This document shows, one piece after another, positions 1 through 8,974 of a DNA stretch of 64,000 nucleotides. How positions within the stretch are numbered: the stretch's first letter is position 1; every line of letters starts with the position of its first letter. The notes beneath the pieces are model-generated. The model worked only from the letters and a program-made list of their open reading frames with translations, made no database searches and had not been told where the DNA came from. The position numbers were made by a program, and so were the translations under genes. Origin of the DNA: Akkermansiaceae bacterium UBA5688 (lineage in GTDB: Bacteria; Verrucomicrobiota; Verrucomicrobiia; Verrucomicrobiales; Akkermansiaceae); assembly GCA_002420315.1 (NCBI GenBank), contig DIHU01000219.1:31890-95889 (forward strand), read 5' to 3'.

Positions 1-768
1 CAAATTTGGGCCGCTCAGAGCGAATACAAAATAAAGGAAGACATCCCTTATCGCGAAAACACTCAAGCCCTCGATGAGTATCAGCAAGAAAGATGCCTCT
101 TAGATATCCATTACCCTTCATCAAAAGGATTTGCGACCATTATCTGGTTTCACGGAGGGGGGTTGACCTCGGGAGAGAAAAGTTTCCCAAAAGCTCTCCA
201 GAACAAAGGACATGCTATCGTTGCGGTGAACTATCGACTAAGCCCCAAAGTCAAAGTCACCGAATGCCTTGATGACGCAGCTGCCGCGGTTGCTTGGGTT
301 ATGAAAAATATCAGGGGATTTGGTGGAGATAGAAAGCGTATCTTCATTAGCGGACATTCTGCCGGAGGCTACCTCACGAGTATGATCGGGCTTGATTCAT
401 CCTGGCTTAAGCGTCACCAGGAGGATGCTAATGATATTGCAGGTCTCATTCCTTATAGCGGGCACGCAATCACACATTTTACAGTTCGAAAGGAGCGTGG
501 CATTGCTGCAACTCGCCCTATCGTAGACGAACTGGCGCCCCTCTTCCATGTGAGAAAAGATGCCCCACCCATTCTCCTAATCACTGGTGATCGCGAAAAA
601 GAGCTTCTTGGTCGCTATGAGGAAAATGCCTATCTCTTCAGAATGCTAAAAGTTTCAGGGCATCAGGACGTTACCTTATTCGAAATTGATGGTTATGGGC
701 ATGGCATGACAGATCCGGCACATCCCCTGCTATTAAAATTCGTGAAGCGAATTAGATCCAAAAGGTGA
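1..768 (+). CDS. alpha/beta hydrolase (esterase/lipase), 5' truncated by window edge
   Basis: The reading frame is open from base 1, so the true start lies upstream of the window; about 255 residues are visible. It has the layout of the hormone-sensitive-lipase/BD-FAE type of alpha/beta hydrolase. There is an oxyanion-hole motif HGGG at about residues 51-54, a nucleophile elbow GHSAGG at about 118-123, an acid in LLITGDRE and a catalytic histidine in GYGHGM near the C-terminus. A TTG at 163 could be mistaken for a start, but it falls just after the HGGG motif and would remove it. Likely reaction: hydrolysis of a carboxylic ester. The substrate cannot be read from the sequence. It ends 63 bases before glycogen synthase on the same strand. 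Confidence 0.85.
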   Translation, partial: QIWAAQSEYKIKEDIPYRENTQALDEYQQERCLLDIHYPSSKGFATIIWFHGGGLTSGEKSFPKALQNKGHAIVAVNYRLSPKVKVTECLDDAAAAVAWVMKNIRGFGGDRKRIFISGHSAGGYLTSMIGLDSSWLKRHQEDANDIAGLIPYSGHAITHFTVRKERGIAATRPIVDELAPLFHVRKDAPPILLITGDREKELLGRYEENAYLFRMLKVSGHQDVTLFEIDGYGHGMTDPAHPLLLKFVKRIRSKR

Positions 769-831
769 TAACTCCGAAGGCGAAAAGGAAAAACGATCAA
801 CCCCAATCCCCTCAAGCCCGAAACGAACTCC

Positions 832-2340
832 ATGCCAGAAAAAACGACCAAAAAGACGCGCCCGGATCCCGGACCGCGAATTCTTTTTATCACCCCGGAA
901 ATTTCTTATGTTTCAAAGAAACTTTCGGCCGATGCTGAGAGGCTTCGAGCCAAAGCAGGCGGTCTCGCAGATGTCTCGGCCCTTCTCGTTCACGGTCTAA
1001 GTTCAGCCGAAAAGGATATTCACTTAGCTATCCCACACTACCGCAATCTTTTCCAAAGTGGTGAACAAGCAACCCACCCTGGCAAGCGGACCCGCATCTC
1101 AGTCGGAGACCGCATCCACCTGGCCGAAGACTGCAAATTTTATCGTCGCGGCGGAGTCTACCAAGCCTGCAAAGAAGATCTCCTGATGTCAGCGCTCGCG
1201 TTTCAGCGCGACCTCATCAATCACATCATCCCAAGGGTTGAACCCGACATTATTCATTGTAACGATTGGATGACGGGGCTAATTCCCGCTGAGGCCAAGA
1301 AACTTGGTATTCCTAGTCTATTCACCATTCACAATATCCATACTCAGGAGGCCACCCTTGCCCAACTAGAAAACACAGGAATTCCGGCTGGAGACTTTTG
1401 GGACGAGCTTTACTTTGGAACTTACCCGGAAAGCTTCGACGAATCCTACTGGGCCAACCCTATCGATCTCCTCGCCAGCGGAATCTCAGCAGCGACCCAC
1501 ACCAACGTGGTGAGCCCAACCTTCCTTGACGAAGTTGCGATGGGCCATCACTCGACTATTCCACCCCACCTTAGCCACCTGCTCTATCACAAGCGGGAAG
1601 CTGGAGTCGCTTCAGGAATTGTCAATGCGCCAGATCGCTCTTTCAATCCCCAAATCGACCCATACCTCCCCGAAAAATACGGACCCCGCCGGCATCACAC
1701 GATCAAACCCAAACTCAAGAAAGATCTTCAAAAACGCCTCCTTCTCAAAGAAGACCCCTCAGTTCCAATTCTCTTTTGGCCATCGCGTCTTGATCCCATA
1801 CAGAAAGGATGTTCCCTCCTTACTGATATTCTTTTCCAACTCATTAATGACTACAGCCACCTTGGCTTACAGATAGTTATGATAGCCGATGGTCCTTACC
1901 AGCAACACTTCCAAGGGATTGTCGCCTATCACGGCATATCCGACCGTATCGCTGTTCAACCATTCTCCGAATCTCTTTCGCATCTTGGTTACGGAGGCTC
2001 TGACTTCGTTCTCATGCCATCGTCATTCGAACCTTGTGGCCTACCTCAAATGATTGGGTGTCGCTACGGCTCTCTTCCAATTGCCCACGCTACGGGCGGG
2101 CTTAAAGATACCGTCAGGCACCTCAACATCCACGAAAATACGGGCAACGGATTTCTCTTCGAGCATTTCACGACCGATGGCTTCCGGTGGGCTATCGATC
2201 AAGCCATGGAGTTTTATCAACTCAATCCAGACCACAAAAATCCGCAAATTAAGCGAATCATGGAACAATCCAAAGAGGACTTTTCAGATGAACGAGTGGT
2301 AGCCGATTATCAGAAAATCTACAATGATCTCGTTAATTAG
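832..2340 (+). CDS. glgA: glycogen synthase (GT5, ADP-glucose type)
   Basis: A 502-residue GT5 starch/glycogen synthase that transfers glucose from ADP-glucose (presumably) to a growing alpha-1,4-glucan. The substrate-binding motif KAGGLADV lies at about residues 41-48. It is preceded by a loop longer than the usual short KxGGLGD segment. The C-terminal GT-B domain has SSFEPCGLPQM and HATGGLKDTV, the family's nucleotide-sugar binding region. The length matches the family (about 480-520). The ATG at 832 has no strong ribosome-binding site. No other glycogen genes are next to it. Its last 8 bases overlap the end of the convergent waaA gene. Confidence 0.9.
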   Translation: MPEKTTKKTRPDPGPRILFITPEISYVSKKLSADAERLRAKAGGLADVSALLVHGLSSAEKDIHLAIPHYRNLFQSGEQATHPGKRTRISVGDRIHLAEDCKFYRRGGVYQACKEDLLMSALAFQRDLINHIIPRVEPDIIHCNDWMTGLIPAEAKKLGIPSLFTIHNIHTQEATLAQLENTGIPAGDFWDELYFGTYPESFDESYWANPIDLLASGISAATHTNVVSPTFLDEVAMGHHSTIPPHLSHLLYHKREAGVASGIVNAPDRSFNPQIDPYLPEKYGPRRHHTIKPKLKKDLQKRLLLKEDPSVPILFWPSRLDPIQKGCSLLTDILFQLINDYSHLGLQIVMIADGPYQQHFQGIVAYHGISDRIAVQPFSESLSHLGYGGSDFVLMPSSFEPCGLPQMIGCRYGSLPIAHATGGLKDTVRHLNIHENTGNGFLFEHFTTDGFRWAIDQAMEFYQLNPDHKNPQIKRIMEQSKEDFSDERVVADYQKIYNDLVN

Positions 2341-3583
2341 TCGCTAGCGATTTATGCCTCAGGAAAAGGGAGATCGTCCGATCAATCGCTCCCTCATGCT
2401 TTTCTAGTACGACACGCGCTTTTTTCACTTGCCCTATCGGTATTTTTTGAAGCGCAGAAACTAACTCTTCCCGAGAAGATACCATTAAAATTCCACCCGC
2501 TTCTTTTAGCTCGGTAACCAAAGGCTCGAAGTTTGCCATGTGCGGCCCACAGATGACTGGCACTTCTGCGAGAATTGCTTCGGAGGGATTCTGCCCTCCC
2601 TCTTGAAAGAAGCTCTTTCCGATGACTACGACATCTGCATGAGCTGTCCAGTCGCGTAACTCCCCCGTGCTATCGATCACAAACGATTCACTACCCAGAG
2701 GCTGCTGGAATTGACTTCGTAAAATCACATTGCCATCTAAAGCTTCAGCAACCTCTGCTCGCCGCTCGGCATGCCGGGGGACAATAACTGATTGATAACC
2801 TACCTCTTTAAAAACATCGTCGAGGTAGTCCTCTTCACCAGGAAAGGTTGAGATCGCCATGGCCACCGGCCTCCTTGGGAATTGATCTAACATCGCCGAG
2901 AATTCTAATCTCTTCTCAGGCAAAGCCGAGCCTGACGGATCGAACTTCACATTTCCGGTTAGCACCACCGCTTCTTTGCGGACTCCAATTGTTTGCCATC
3001 GGGCAAGATCCTCTTTTTCGGGAACTCCGACATGGTCTAGCAGTTCCAGAAAGGGGCTCACCAAACTTCGAAATTTTTTCAGGCGACGACCAGATCGCGG
3101 TGAAAGCCGAGCATTCATCAAACCAATCGGTATTCCTAAGCGGTGCGTTTCATGAATGAGATTTGGCCAAATTTCTGATTCCACCATCACCACGACCCGG
3201 GGTTCCAACCGTTTCATAACGCGGCGGACCAAGAATCCAAGGTCAAGTGGCGCATAAATTACGCGCACATCTTCGGGTGCCTTATCCCGGGCCACCGCCA
3301 TTCCCGTCGCCGTGGTTGGGACCAGCACGAAATGATCGCCCGTTTTTTGTCGCCATTCCGTGATCACCTTTAGAGCGAGTAGCACCTCTCCAACGCTCAC
3401 CGCATGGATATAAACTGCCCCAGTACGTTCAAACTCCATTTCTCTCTGATAGATTCCTATTCGTTCAAGCAACCCACTCCCCCAACCATCGCGACGTAAC
3501 ATTTTCAACATCCAAAAAGGCGCAGCAGCCAGAGCTAACAGCGGGTAGAGGATTCTCCAAACAATTATTACCACAGTCCTCAT
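2333..3583 (-). CDS. waaA: 3-deoxy-D-manno-octulosonic acid (Kdo) transferase
   Basis: A 416-residue GT30 enzyme that adds Kdo from CMP-Kdo to a lipid A precursor at the inner membrane. An N-terminal hydrophobic anchor (IVWRILYPLLALAAAPF) is followed by GSGLLERIG and by HAVSVGEVLLA, matching the family's conserved HxxSVGE catalytic region. Later come VMVESEIWPN and GGQNPSEAILAEVPVICGPHMANF, which are diagnostic of WaaA. The frame is open further upstream to 3685, but that would overlap rsmD by 100 bases. The ATG at 3583 starts 1 base after the rsmD stop and gives the normal family length, so I chose it. It is last in a minus-strand run with rsmD and an AsmA-like gene. Confidence 0.93.
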   Translation of the reverse strand: MRTVVIIVWRILYPLLALAAAPFWMLKMLRRDGWGSGLLERIGIYQREMEFERTGAVYIHAVSVGEVLLALKVITEWRQKTGDHFVLVPTTATGMAVARDKAPEDVRVIYAPLDLGFLVRRVMKRLEPRVVVMVESEIWPNLIHETHRLGIPIGLMNARLSPRSGRRLKKFRSLVSPFLELLDHVGVPEKEDLARWQTIGVRKEAVVLTGNVKFDPSGSALPEKRLEFSAMLDQFPRRPVAMAISTFPGEEDYLDDVFKEVGYQSVIVPRHAERRAEVAEALDGNVILRSQFQQPLGSESFVIDSTGELRDWTAHADVVVIGKSFFQEGGQNPSEAILAEVPVICGPHMANFEPLVTELKEAGGILMVSSREELVSALQKIPIGQVKKARVVLEKHEGAIDRTISLFLRHKSLATN

Positions 3584-3584
3584 C

Positions 3585-4130
3585 TCAAGATTCCAACTGA
3601 TAAATTGCAATTCGACTCCGGCCATAATCCCTGCTTTGAACCAATACCAATTCTTTAGGATCAGGAAGTTCTCCCGCTGCTTCACGCTCCAAGATCAAAA
3701 AACCATCCTTCGCCAACCATTGCGCCCAGCCTTCGATCGCAATTAAATCACGTGCCGGATCCCTCAATCCATCGGCGTAGGGAGGATCAGCAAAAATCAA
3801 ATCATAACTCGTTTTTTCGCTATTTAGAAAAGCTCCCACATCGCGCTGAATGACTCTGCCCTCTTTATAGCCTGTCTTGTTCAGATTTTCAGCGATGACA
3901 CGGCATGCCCCACGATTCTGTTCCACAAAAGTACACGAAGCCCCACCACGACTCAAAGCCTCGATCCCTAGAGCGCCTGACCCGGCATAAAGATCAAGAA
4001 CTCGCGAATTGGGAATCACAGCCGTAAGAATCCCAAACACCGACTCACGAACGCGATCCGTAGTCGGGCGCGAAACCTCACGCGGAACCTTTAGGGAATG
4101 CCCCTTTGCTGAACCGGCAATAATTCTCAT
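3585..4130 (-). CDS. rsmD: 16S rRNA (guanine966-N2)-methyltransferase
   Basis: A 181-residue Rossmann-fold methyltransferase of the RsmD family, expected to methylate G966 of 16S rRNA using S-adenosylmethionine. It starts with MRIIAGSAKGHSL, then has RPTTDRVRESVFGIL, the AdoMet-binding LDLYAGSGALGIEALSRGA-type motif (about residues 45-62) and the catalytic FADPPYADG. These match the family from end to end and the length is normal. Its ATG overlaps the stop of the upstream AsmA-like gene (ATGA, 4 bases), and waaA follows after 1 base, so the three are probably translationally coupled. Confidence 0.93.
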   Translation of the reverse strand: MRIIAGSAKGHSLKVPREVSRPTTDRVRESVFGILTAVIPNSRVLDLYAGSGALGIEALSRGGASCTFVEQNRGACRVIAENLNKTGYKEGRVIQRDVGAFLNSEKTSYDLIFADPPYADGLRDPARDLIAIEGWAQWLAKDGFLILEREAAGELPDPKELVLVQSRDYGRSRIAIYQLES

Positions 4131-5593
4131 GGTAAGTTAGGAAGATCGGTATTCTGGCCACCAAGGACTTCTTCGGCAGTATCAAAAAAAGGCACCCACG
4201 AACGATCCTCACCAAGGTCCATCATCAATGTCCCATCACGAGCTTCAATATGAATATCCCGAAATAAACGATCTGGAGTATTTAAGGGCTGAAAGTCCAT
4301 CAGCAGGTTCCTAGGAGCTATCCTCACCCTTTTTGCGTGAGATTGTGCCCTCTCGGGGCTTGAAACAATCCGCACCGTTGCCGCTGCCTCTCCCGCAGCC
4401 GTCGCAAACCCGTTTATCAGAATAGCGTCCTCTTCACCTATAGCCCTTACATCTTTAGCCACTACTCCTGCCGCCGTGGCAACAAAGCTTGCTACCCCAC
4501 GGTTAAACCTCATTCCGCCTTCATCCCGCGGATCATTGATCATCACATTTTCAAAGTTAGTAATACTACTCCCTTTAAAGGTCGAAGGAGCTAGCAAGTA
4601 ACCCTGCAGTCGATTCTTTGAAGTTAAATTGGACACTGAGAAGGGGGATTTCTGCTCCCGAAAAACCGAACTCAAATCAACCGGTTGATCTGGAAGGCTC
4701 ACGTGTAAACCGACGGGAACCCCAGCTGCTATTTTCACGGCCGCCGACAACTCCAAATTCAAGCCAAAGACCTTAAGCGAATGCTCCATGACCGCGAGCG
4801 AACGATCTTCCCACATCACGGGGATCGTCAACCCCACTTCTGAAATCTCTTCGGACAAACTAATTTCTCCACAGGAAATCTCTCCCTTCCGAGTGCTTCC
4901 CCAGAGCGGAATCTCTCCTTCAATCTGGTCTAGAGTGAGTGAAAGGCCGGAAACACGCTCTGAAAAAATTCTCACTTTCGCATTAGAAACAATAATCTCT
5001 CCCTCAAAATTCTCAATTGGCATCGGGATCACGTTTGGACGATCAACTTTGGATGGCACATCGCTCGGGACTAATGGGGATTGTTCGGTTTTCTCATCTG
5101 CTGACTGACCTTCAGGATTTGAATGATATCTCTCATCTTGATCAGGCTGTCCTTGGAGCACTACCAACTTGGAAGAATTATCGGTGGGCATAGCAATAAT
5201 TTCTCTCACGGTCTCAATCGCAACATTAACATCAAGCTGATTAACCTCGAGCCGATCCCAACGCCTCTTACCTTTCAGCAGAGAAAGCCACGACACATCG
5301 ATACGAAGTTTCCCGACCGTAAACAGAGGGTTCTTCTGCCCTAAGTCAGCTGGAACAAAGACTTGGAGCTTGCTCACCGTCACTCCCATCCAGGGCGACC
5401 AAGTCACACTTTTCAATTGGCAAGGTAAGCCTGTTTTTCGCTCTATCTTTTTACAAACAATTTCAGTTCCAATCGCCGTACAAAAAAACAGGTTTATACT
5501 CGCCCAGGCAAGTAGCGGAGCTATCCCCCACGTAGGCAATCGTAGTCCAAGAAATCTTTTGTTCAGCAGATTCACACGACTGGACCCTCCCAA
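4127..5593 (-). CDS. AsmA/TamB-like envelope protein, unknown function
   Basis: A 488-residue protein with one N-terminal membrane segment (about residues 20-42, WGIAPLLAWASINLFFCTAI). A long periplasmic region follows, predicted to be rich in beta strands. The segment after the anchor (GVTVSKLQVFVPADLG, then LFTVGKLRIDVSWLSLLKG) has the alternating pattern and placement of the N-terminus of AsmA-like lipid-transfer proteins. This is similarity of style rather than a firm family assignment. The middle part is acidic and low in complexity. The start is a TTG at 5593, the only one compatible with the preceding stop at 5597-5599, so it may be translationally coupled to the gene before it. It overlaps rsmD by 4 bases. 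Confidence 0.6.
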   Translation of the reverse strand: MGGSSRVNLLNKRFLGLRLPTWGIAPLLAWASINLFFCTAIGTEIVCKKIERKTGLPCQLKSVTWSPWMGVTVSKLQVFVPADLGQKNPLFTVGKLRIDVSWLSLLKGKRRWDRLEVNQLDVNVAIETVREIIAMPTDNSSKLVVLQGQPDQDERYHSNPEGQSADEKTEQSPLVPSDVPSKVDRPNVIPMPIENFEGEIIVSNAKVRIFSERVSGLSLTLDQIEGEIPLWGSTRKGEISCGEISLSEEISEVGLTIPVMWEDRSLAVMEHSLKVFGLNLELSAAVKIAAGVPVGLHVSLPDQPVDLSSVFREQKSPFSVSNLTSKNRLQGYLLAPSTFKGSSITNFENVMINDPRDEGGMRFNRGVASFVATAAGVVAKDVRAIGEEDAILINGFATAAGEAAATVRIVSSPERAQSHAKRVRIAPRNLLMDFQPLNTPDRLFRDIHIEARDGTLMMDLGEDRSWVPFFDTAEEVLGGQNTDLPNLP

Positions 5594-5596
5594 TTC

Positions 5597-6307
5597 CTAT
5601 TTGAGCGGAAAACGAATCACTCGACTGATATCTTCCAGCACAGTGTTATTTGCCGTAACATCCTGGAGCCGATAAACGAGAAAACCAAATTTCCCGTCGG
5701 CAGCTTTTCCAAGAGCAAGATTCTCTTTAGTTTTCCCCAACGGCGTTTCCTCCTCAAACCTCCACTCGACTCCCTTCCATTCTCCAAGAATGGTCTCCGC
5801 GCCTGCATCGATATCATCGATCCGCTTCATGACGCCGTTGGTCGAACGAAACACATCTTCTTTTTCATCATACCGGAGCAATGAAATCATTGCCCCTGTC
5901 CCCGACAATCTAAAGCTCCACTTACCCCGCCTCAGTTCAAGAAGAACTCCGACCTTCTCCAGAACCTTGAATTCCCGCTTACCCCAGAGATCTAAATATT
6001 CCTGATACTGAGCAGTTGTTAAATTGAGATTTTTGTGGAACGGAAGCGGAACCCCCGGCTTAGCATTTTTTGAGTATTCTTCATACCACTTGGGGTCGTT
6101 CTTCGCCCCCTCCTTGACCAGTTTTATATAATTCTGGATTTCCTCCGGCGGAGTCACCACCACCCTTTCACCATCGTAAAGCTTGTTTGGCTCAAGAATG
6201 TTCGTGAACGTCTTGGGTGCTGTAGCCTGTGCAAAAGCCCCTGCTGGAAATAGCATAACAAATGAAATGGCGAGAAAAGCATTTACCCGGCTAATGTATT
6301 GTTTCAT
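5597..6307 (-). CDS. secreted protein of unknown function
   Basis: A 236-residue protein with a clear signal peptide (MKQYISRVNAFLAISFVMLF, ending at about AFA/QA). I do not recognise the family. The mature part is strongly charged and predicted mixed alpha/beta, with no cysteine and no recognisable catalytic motif. It begins a minus-strand run with the AsmA-like gene (3 bases downstream), rsmD and waaA, so it may be a periplasmic envelope factor. That is inference from context only. The ATG at 6307 is directly in front of the signal peptide. Confidence 0.7.
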   Translation of the reverse strand: MKQYISRVNAFLAISFVMLFPAGAFAQATAPKTFTNILEPNKLYDGERVVVTPPEEIQNYIKLVKEGAKNDPKWYEEYSKNAKPGVPLPFHKNLNLTTAQYQEYLDLWGKREFKVLEKVGVLLELRRGKWSFRLSGTGAMISLLRYDEKEDVFRSTNGVMKRIDDIDAGAETILGEWKGVEWRFEEETPLGKTKENLALGKAADGKFGFLVYRLQDVTANNTVLEDISRVIRFPLK

Positions 6308-6687
6308 ATTTCTTAATTATTTTCTCTCTTAATTAGTTTGTGCACTTGGACTCGTGAGACCAAACCATATAACTTCGCACAAGTAAACTCACACCTTAAT
6401 GCACTATTTCCGACACCTGAAATAGAAATAAGCTCTACACTTTTCACAGAACCCAAAAGCGTTGGGAAATCGCTTCGAAAATGAAAAGCAGTAATTGAAC
6501 AAGGGTATAAAAGCCATTTCGCAGGTTCCGCGTCCGAAATTAATAAGCCCCCTAGACATACCTCAAAAAAGAGCTGTATTTACTTTGTTCGCCATTGGGA
6601 AATACGAGACCTCTAGCAACATGGCGGTTCCGGCAACGGTCGTCTATTCTTCCAATTCGGTTTCTTGTAGATTCCTTCGTAAAAAGT
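6308..6687. other. 380-base intergenic region, no gene recognised
   Basis: It separates two minus-strand genes of unknown function. Short open frames exist on both strands (about 70 codons each). They have no recognisable product, no good start context and no codon bias like the neighbours, so I do not call them. The first 60 bases are AT-rich (TTAATTATTTTCTCTCTTAA) and probably hold the promoter of the secreted-protein operon. I see no convincing terminator hairpin. Confidence 0.4.
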
Positions 6688-7803
6688 CTATTGAGATGAT
6701 TCGCTCTCAGTAAGTCCCCGTGGATTATTAGGAAATGCCCACATTGTGGATTCCAGTCCCTCAATCAGCATTGAACGCATAGCCTTACTTCCCTCTAAGA
6801 ATCTCGCCTTGATGATTGCGGCTTTTCGATACTCATCCGTTACAAGTGGAAAAGCTTTTAGGAACTCCCGCTCCAAAGAAGTCCCCTTTTTGACAAATCC
6901 ATAAAGAGTGGTCTCCGATCCACGGAAGTTAAGTCGGAAACAATCATACTCCTTCTCATCCGAAAATTCATAAGTATGGAAATTATCTCTGCTAGCATAA
7001 ACCCTCAATTCTTTCAAATCCGTTGGGCGCGATTCAGCAAGTTCCTCTGGGCTCATTGGGAGATAACAAACATACGATTCCCAATCTACGAGCATTCCAT
7101 CTGGCCGGTCTTCGATAAGAATGGGAATACCCTCTTCTTGTTCCTCAACCCTCACTTCTAGGGCTATGAACGGCTTATTCTCGAGAGAAATACTATGATA
7201 CTTCTTCGTAGTTTTGAAGTCTAGGGGCTCAATTGGGTTACGCGCATAATAAGATTTCATCAGCGGAGTAACCCTTTCCCGATGCCTAACCCACTTAACC
7301 ATCTCTTCAAGCGACTCAGCACTTAGAAAGCCAGTCAGAACCTTCTCCATTTTGTTAAAATGAGCTTCCGCGGCCTGGCGTTCATTCTCCCCCACGCCCC
7401 TAGGTCGATCCAGAGCACTAGCTACCGGTTGATTAGCAGCTTTTACGTCTATCAAAGCACTCCCGTCACCAATGTTGGTTTGAAAAATCACCCAGCCCAA
7501 AACACCAAATAAGCCAACTCCCAACAACACGAACCAACCCATCGGAACTAAGTCATCATCGGACTTATTATCAAACTCCAACCACTCTGTTTCCGGATCG
7601 AATAACTTTTCCTTAACAGGATCTTCCTCAGAAGAATTCTCTTGAGGAGTCGATTCCATTACTGGAGCCATAAGAACCTCGGGGATCACCCCCTTTTTCT
7701 TCGTTAACTCCACCCTCTCCACGTCTAAACGAACAACCTTCGTAGGCACCTCATCGACAACCCTGATCTGATCTTTCCTGCTTTCCTTCGACCCTTCTGC
7801 CAT
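6688..7803 (-). CDS. single-pass membrane protein of unknown function
   Basis: A 371-residue protein. The first ~110 residues are highly charged and hydrophilic (cytoplasmic). A single membrane helix follows (about residues 115-137, MGWFVLLGVGLFGVLGWVIF), then a ~230-residue domain presumably in the periplasm. That domain contains tryptophan/tyrosine-rich stretches (DWESYVCYLP, HTYEFSDEKEYDCFRL) and looks folded, but I do not recognise it. It is transcribed divergently from the MGDG-synthase-like gene with only 28 bases between start codons. The domain order would suit an envelope-stress or anchoring protein, but no function can be assigned. Confidence 0.65.
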   Translation of the reverse strand: MAEGSKESRKDQIRVVDEVPTKVVRLDVERVELTKKKGVIPEVLMAPVMESTPQENSSEEDPVKEKLFDPETEWLEFDNKSDDDLVPMGWFVLLGVGLFGVLGWVIFQTNIGDGSALIDVKAANQPVASALDRPRGVGENERQAAEAHFNKMEKVLTGFLSAESLEEMVKWVRHRERVTPLMKSYYARNPIEPLDFKTTKKYHSISLENKPFIALEVRVEEQEEGIPILIEDRPDGMLVDWESYVCYLPMSPEELAESRPTDLKELRVYASRDNFHTYEFSDEKEYDCFRLNFRGSETTLYGFVKKGTSLEREFLKAFPLVTDEYRKAAIIKARFLEGSKAMRSMLIEGLESTMWAFPNNPRGLTESESSQ

Positions 7804-7831
7804 CGTTCAGTTTTAGAATGACCTCAAATGA

Positions 7832-8974
7832 GTGTCGACGCAACTCCGGATCCCCTCTAGATCTCATTTAACAATTGAACGCGTGAAGCCCAAAATTCTA
7901 ATTCTCTCAGCAAGCTTTGGCGATGGGCACAATAGCGCGGCCCGTCACCTCGCCCAAGCACTGGAGGAAAAAGCGGAAACCTTAGTCGCCGATCCATGCC
8001 ACATCGGCAATCCGAGAATTAACGCATTCTTGTGTAAAGCATACCGGGAAATCACTACTTACACCCCTAAAATTTGGGCTTGGATGTATCGATCCACCGA
8101 CCGCCAAGACTTCTCCAAGCCCCTACCCTTTCTTACCAAGACTGAGGACGCCGTTGCGAACTTGCTTAACAGATTCGAGCCAGATTTGGTTGTTAATACC
8201 TACCCGCTCTACCCTTACATGGTTGACCGACAATTTTCGATAGGGCGCCGCGTTCCCATTATTACGATTGTGACCGACTCTATCGAAATCAATGCCGCCT
8301 GGACCCGCTCTCCCAGTGACTACTTTCTCATCACTGACGATCACACCCGCGAAGAGCTGATCACCAGTAATCTCCCCAAAGAGAAAATGAATATCACCGG
8401 CTTTCCAGTGAGCCCTCGCTTTGAGAGCCTCGAAAAAGTTGCGCCGAATGACCCCCTAAATCCCTTCCGCATTCTCTTCTTTCCCACTGCCCGCTCTCCG
8501 CACGTCACTGACATCATAAAGGCCGCTCTCAGTCACGAAAACCACATCACGGTCATTCTAGGACGAAACGTTCGCCGACTTTACCGTAAGCTCCAGCCTC
8601 TCAAAAAATCCTTTCCTGGACGAATCCATATCAAAGGATGGACTCGCAAGGTCCCCGAGCTACTCTCCTCGCATCACCTCGTTATTGGCAAAGCCGGAGG
8701 TGCAACAGTGCACGAGGCCATTGCCGCACAGTGCCCCATGCTAGTCCACCAAATCGTGCCCGGACAGGAGGAAGGGAACATCGAACTTCTTAATCGTTTT
8801 CAAACCGGATCTCTTGCTACTTCAGCAAAGACTATTCGCGAATCCATCTCCAACCTTCTCGCCGACGATGCCACACTCTGGCGCGAGCAGAAAAAACGAC
8901 TCGCCCAACATGCTCGCCCCTCTGCCGCACGCGAGGCAGCCAAATTCATCTTATCCAAAGTCAAACCCTCATGA
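7832..8974 (+). CDS. MGDG synthase/UgtP-like glycolipid glycosyltransferase (GT28)
   Basis: A 380-residue GT-B fold enzyme. The N-terminal ILILSASFGDGHNSAARHLA (about residues 21-40) is the hallmark of the monogalactosyldiacylglycerol synthase family, which also includes bacterial UgtP diacylglycerol glucosyltransferases. The C-terminal half has VIGKAGGATVHEAIAAQCP and QEEGNIELL, the nucleotide-sugar binding segment of GT28. Expected role: transfer of glucose or galactose from a UDP-sugar to diacylglycerol at the membrane. The sugar and acceptor cannot be read from the sequence. The start is a GTG at 7832; a GTG 17 codons later would also keep the whole domain. Its stop overlaps the HAD gene (ATGA). 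Confidence 0.82.
   Translation: MSTQLRIPSRSHLTIERVKPKILILSASFGDGHNSAARHLAQALEEKAETLVADPCHIGNPRINAFLCKAYREITTYTPKIWAWMYRSTDRQDFSKPLPFLTKTEDAVANLLNRFEPDLVVNTYPLYPYMVDRQFSIGRRVPIITIVTDSIEINAAWTRSPSDYFLITDDHTREELITSNLPKEKMNITGFPVSPRFESLEKVAPNDPLNPFRILFFPTARSPHVTDIIKAALSHENHITVILGRNVRRLYRKLQPLKKSFPGRIHIKGWTRKVPELLSSHHLVIGKAGGATVHEAIAAQCPMLVHQIVPGQEEGNIELLNRFQTGSLATSAKTIRESISNLLADDATLWREQKKRLAQHARPSAAREAAKFILSKVKPS

Noticed and set aside
2041..2302. Frames on both strands inside glgA.
   Set aside because: They lie within the catalytic region of glycogen synthase and have no recognisable product.
6495..6764. Two ~70-codon frames, one per strand, in the 6.3-6.7 kb gap.
   Set aside because: Neither has a domain, start context or codon bias; treated as non-coding.
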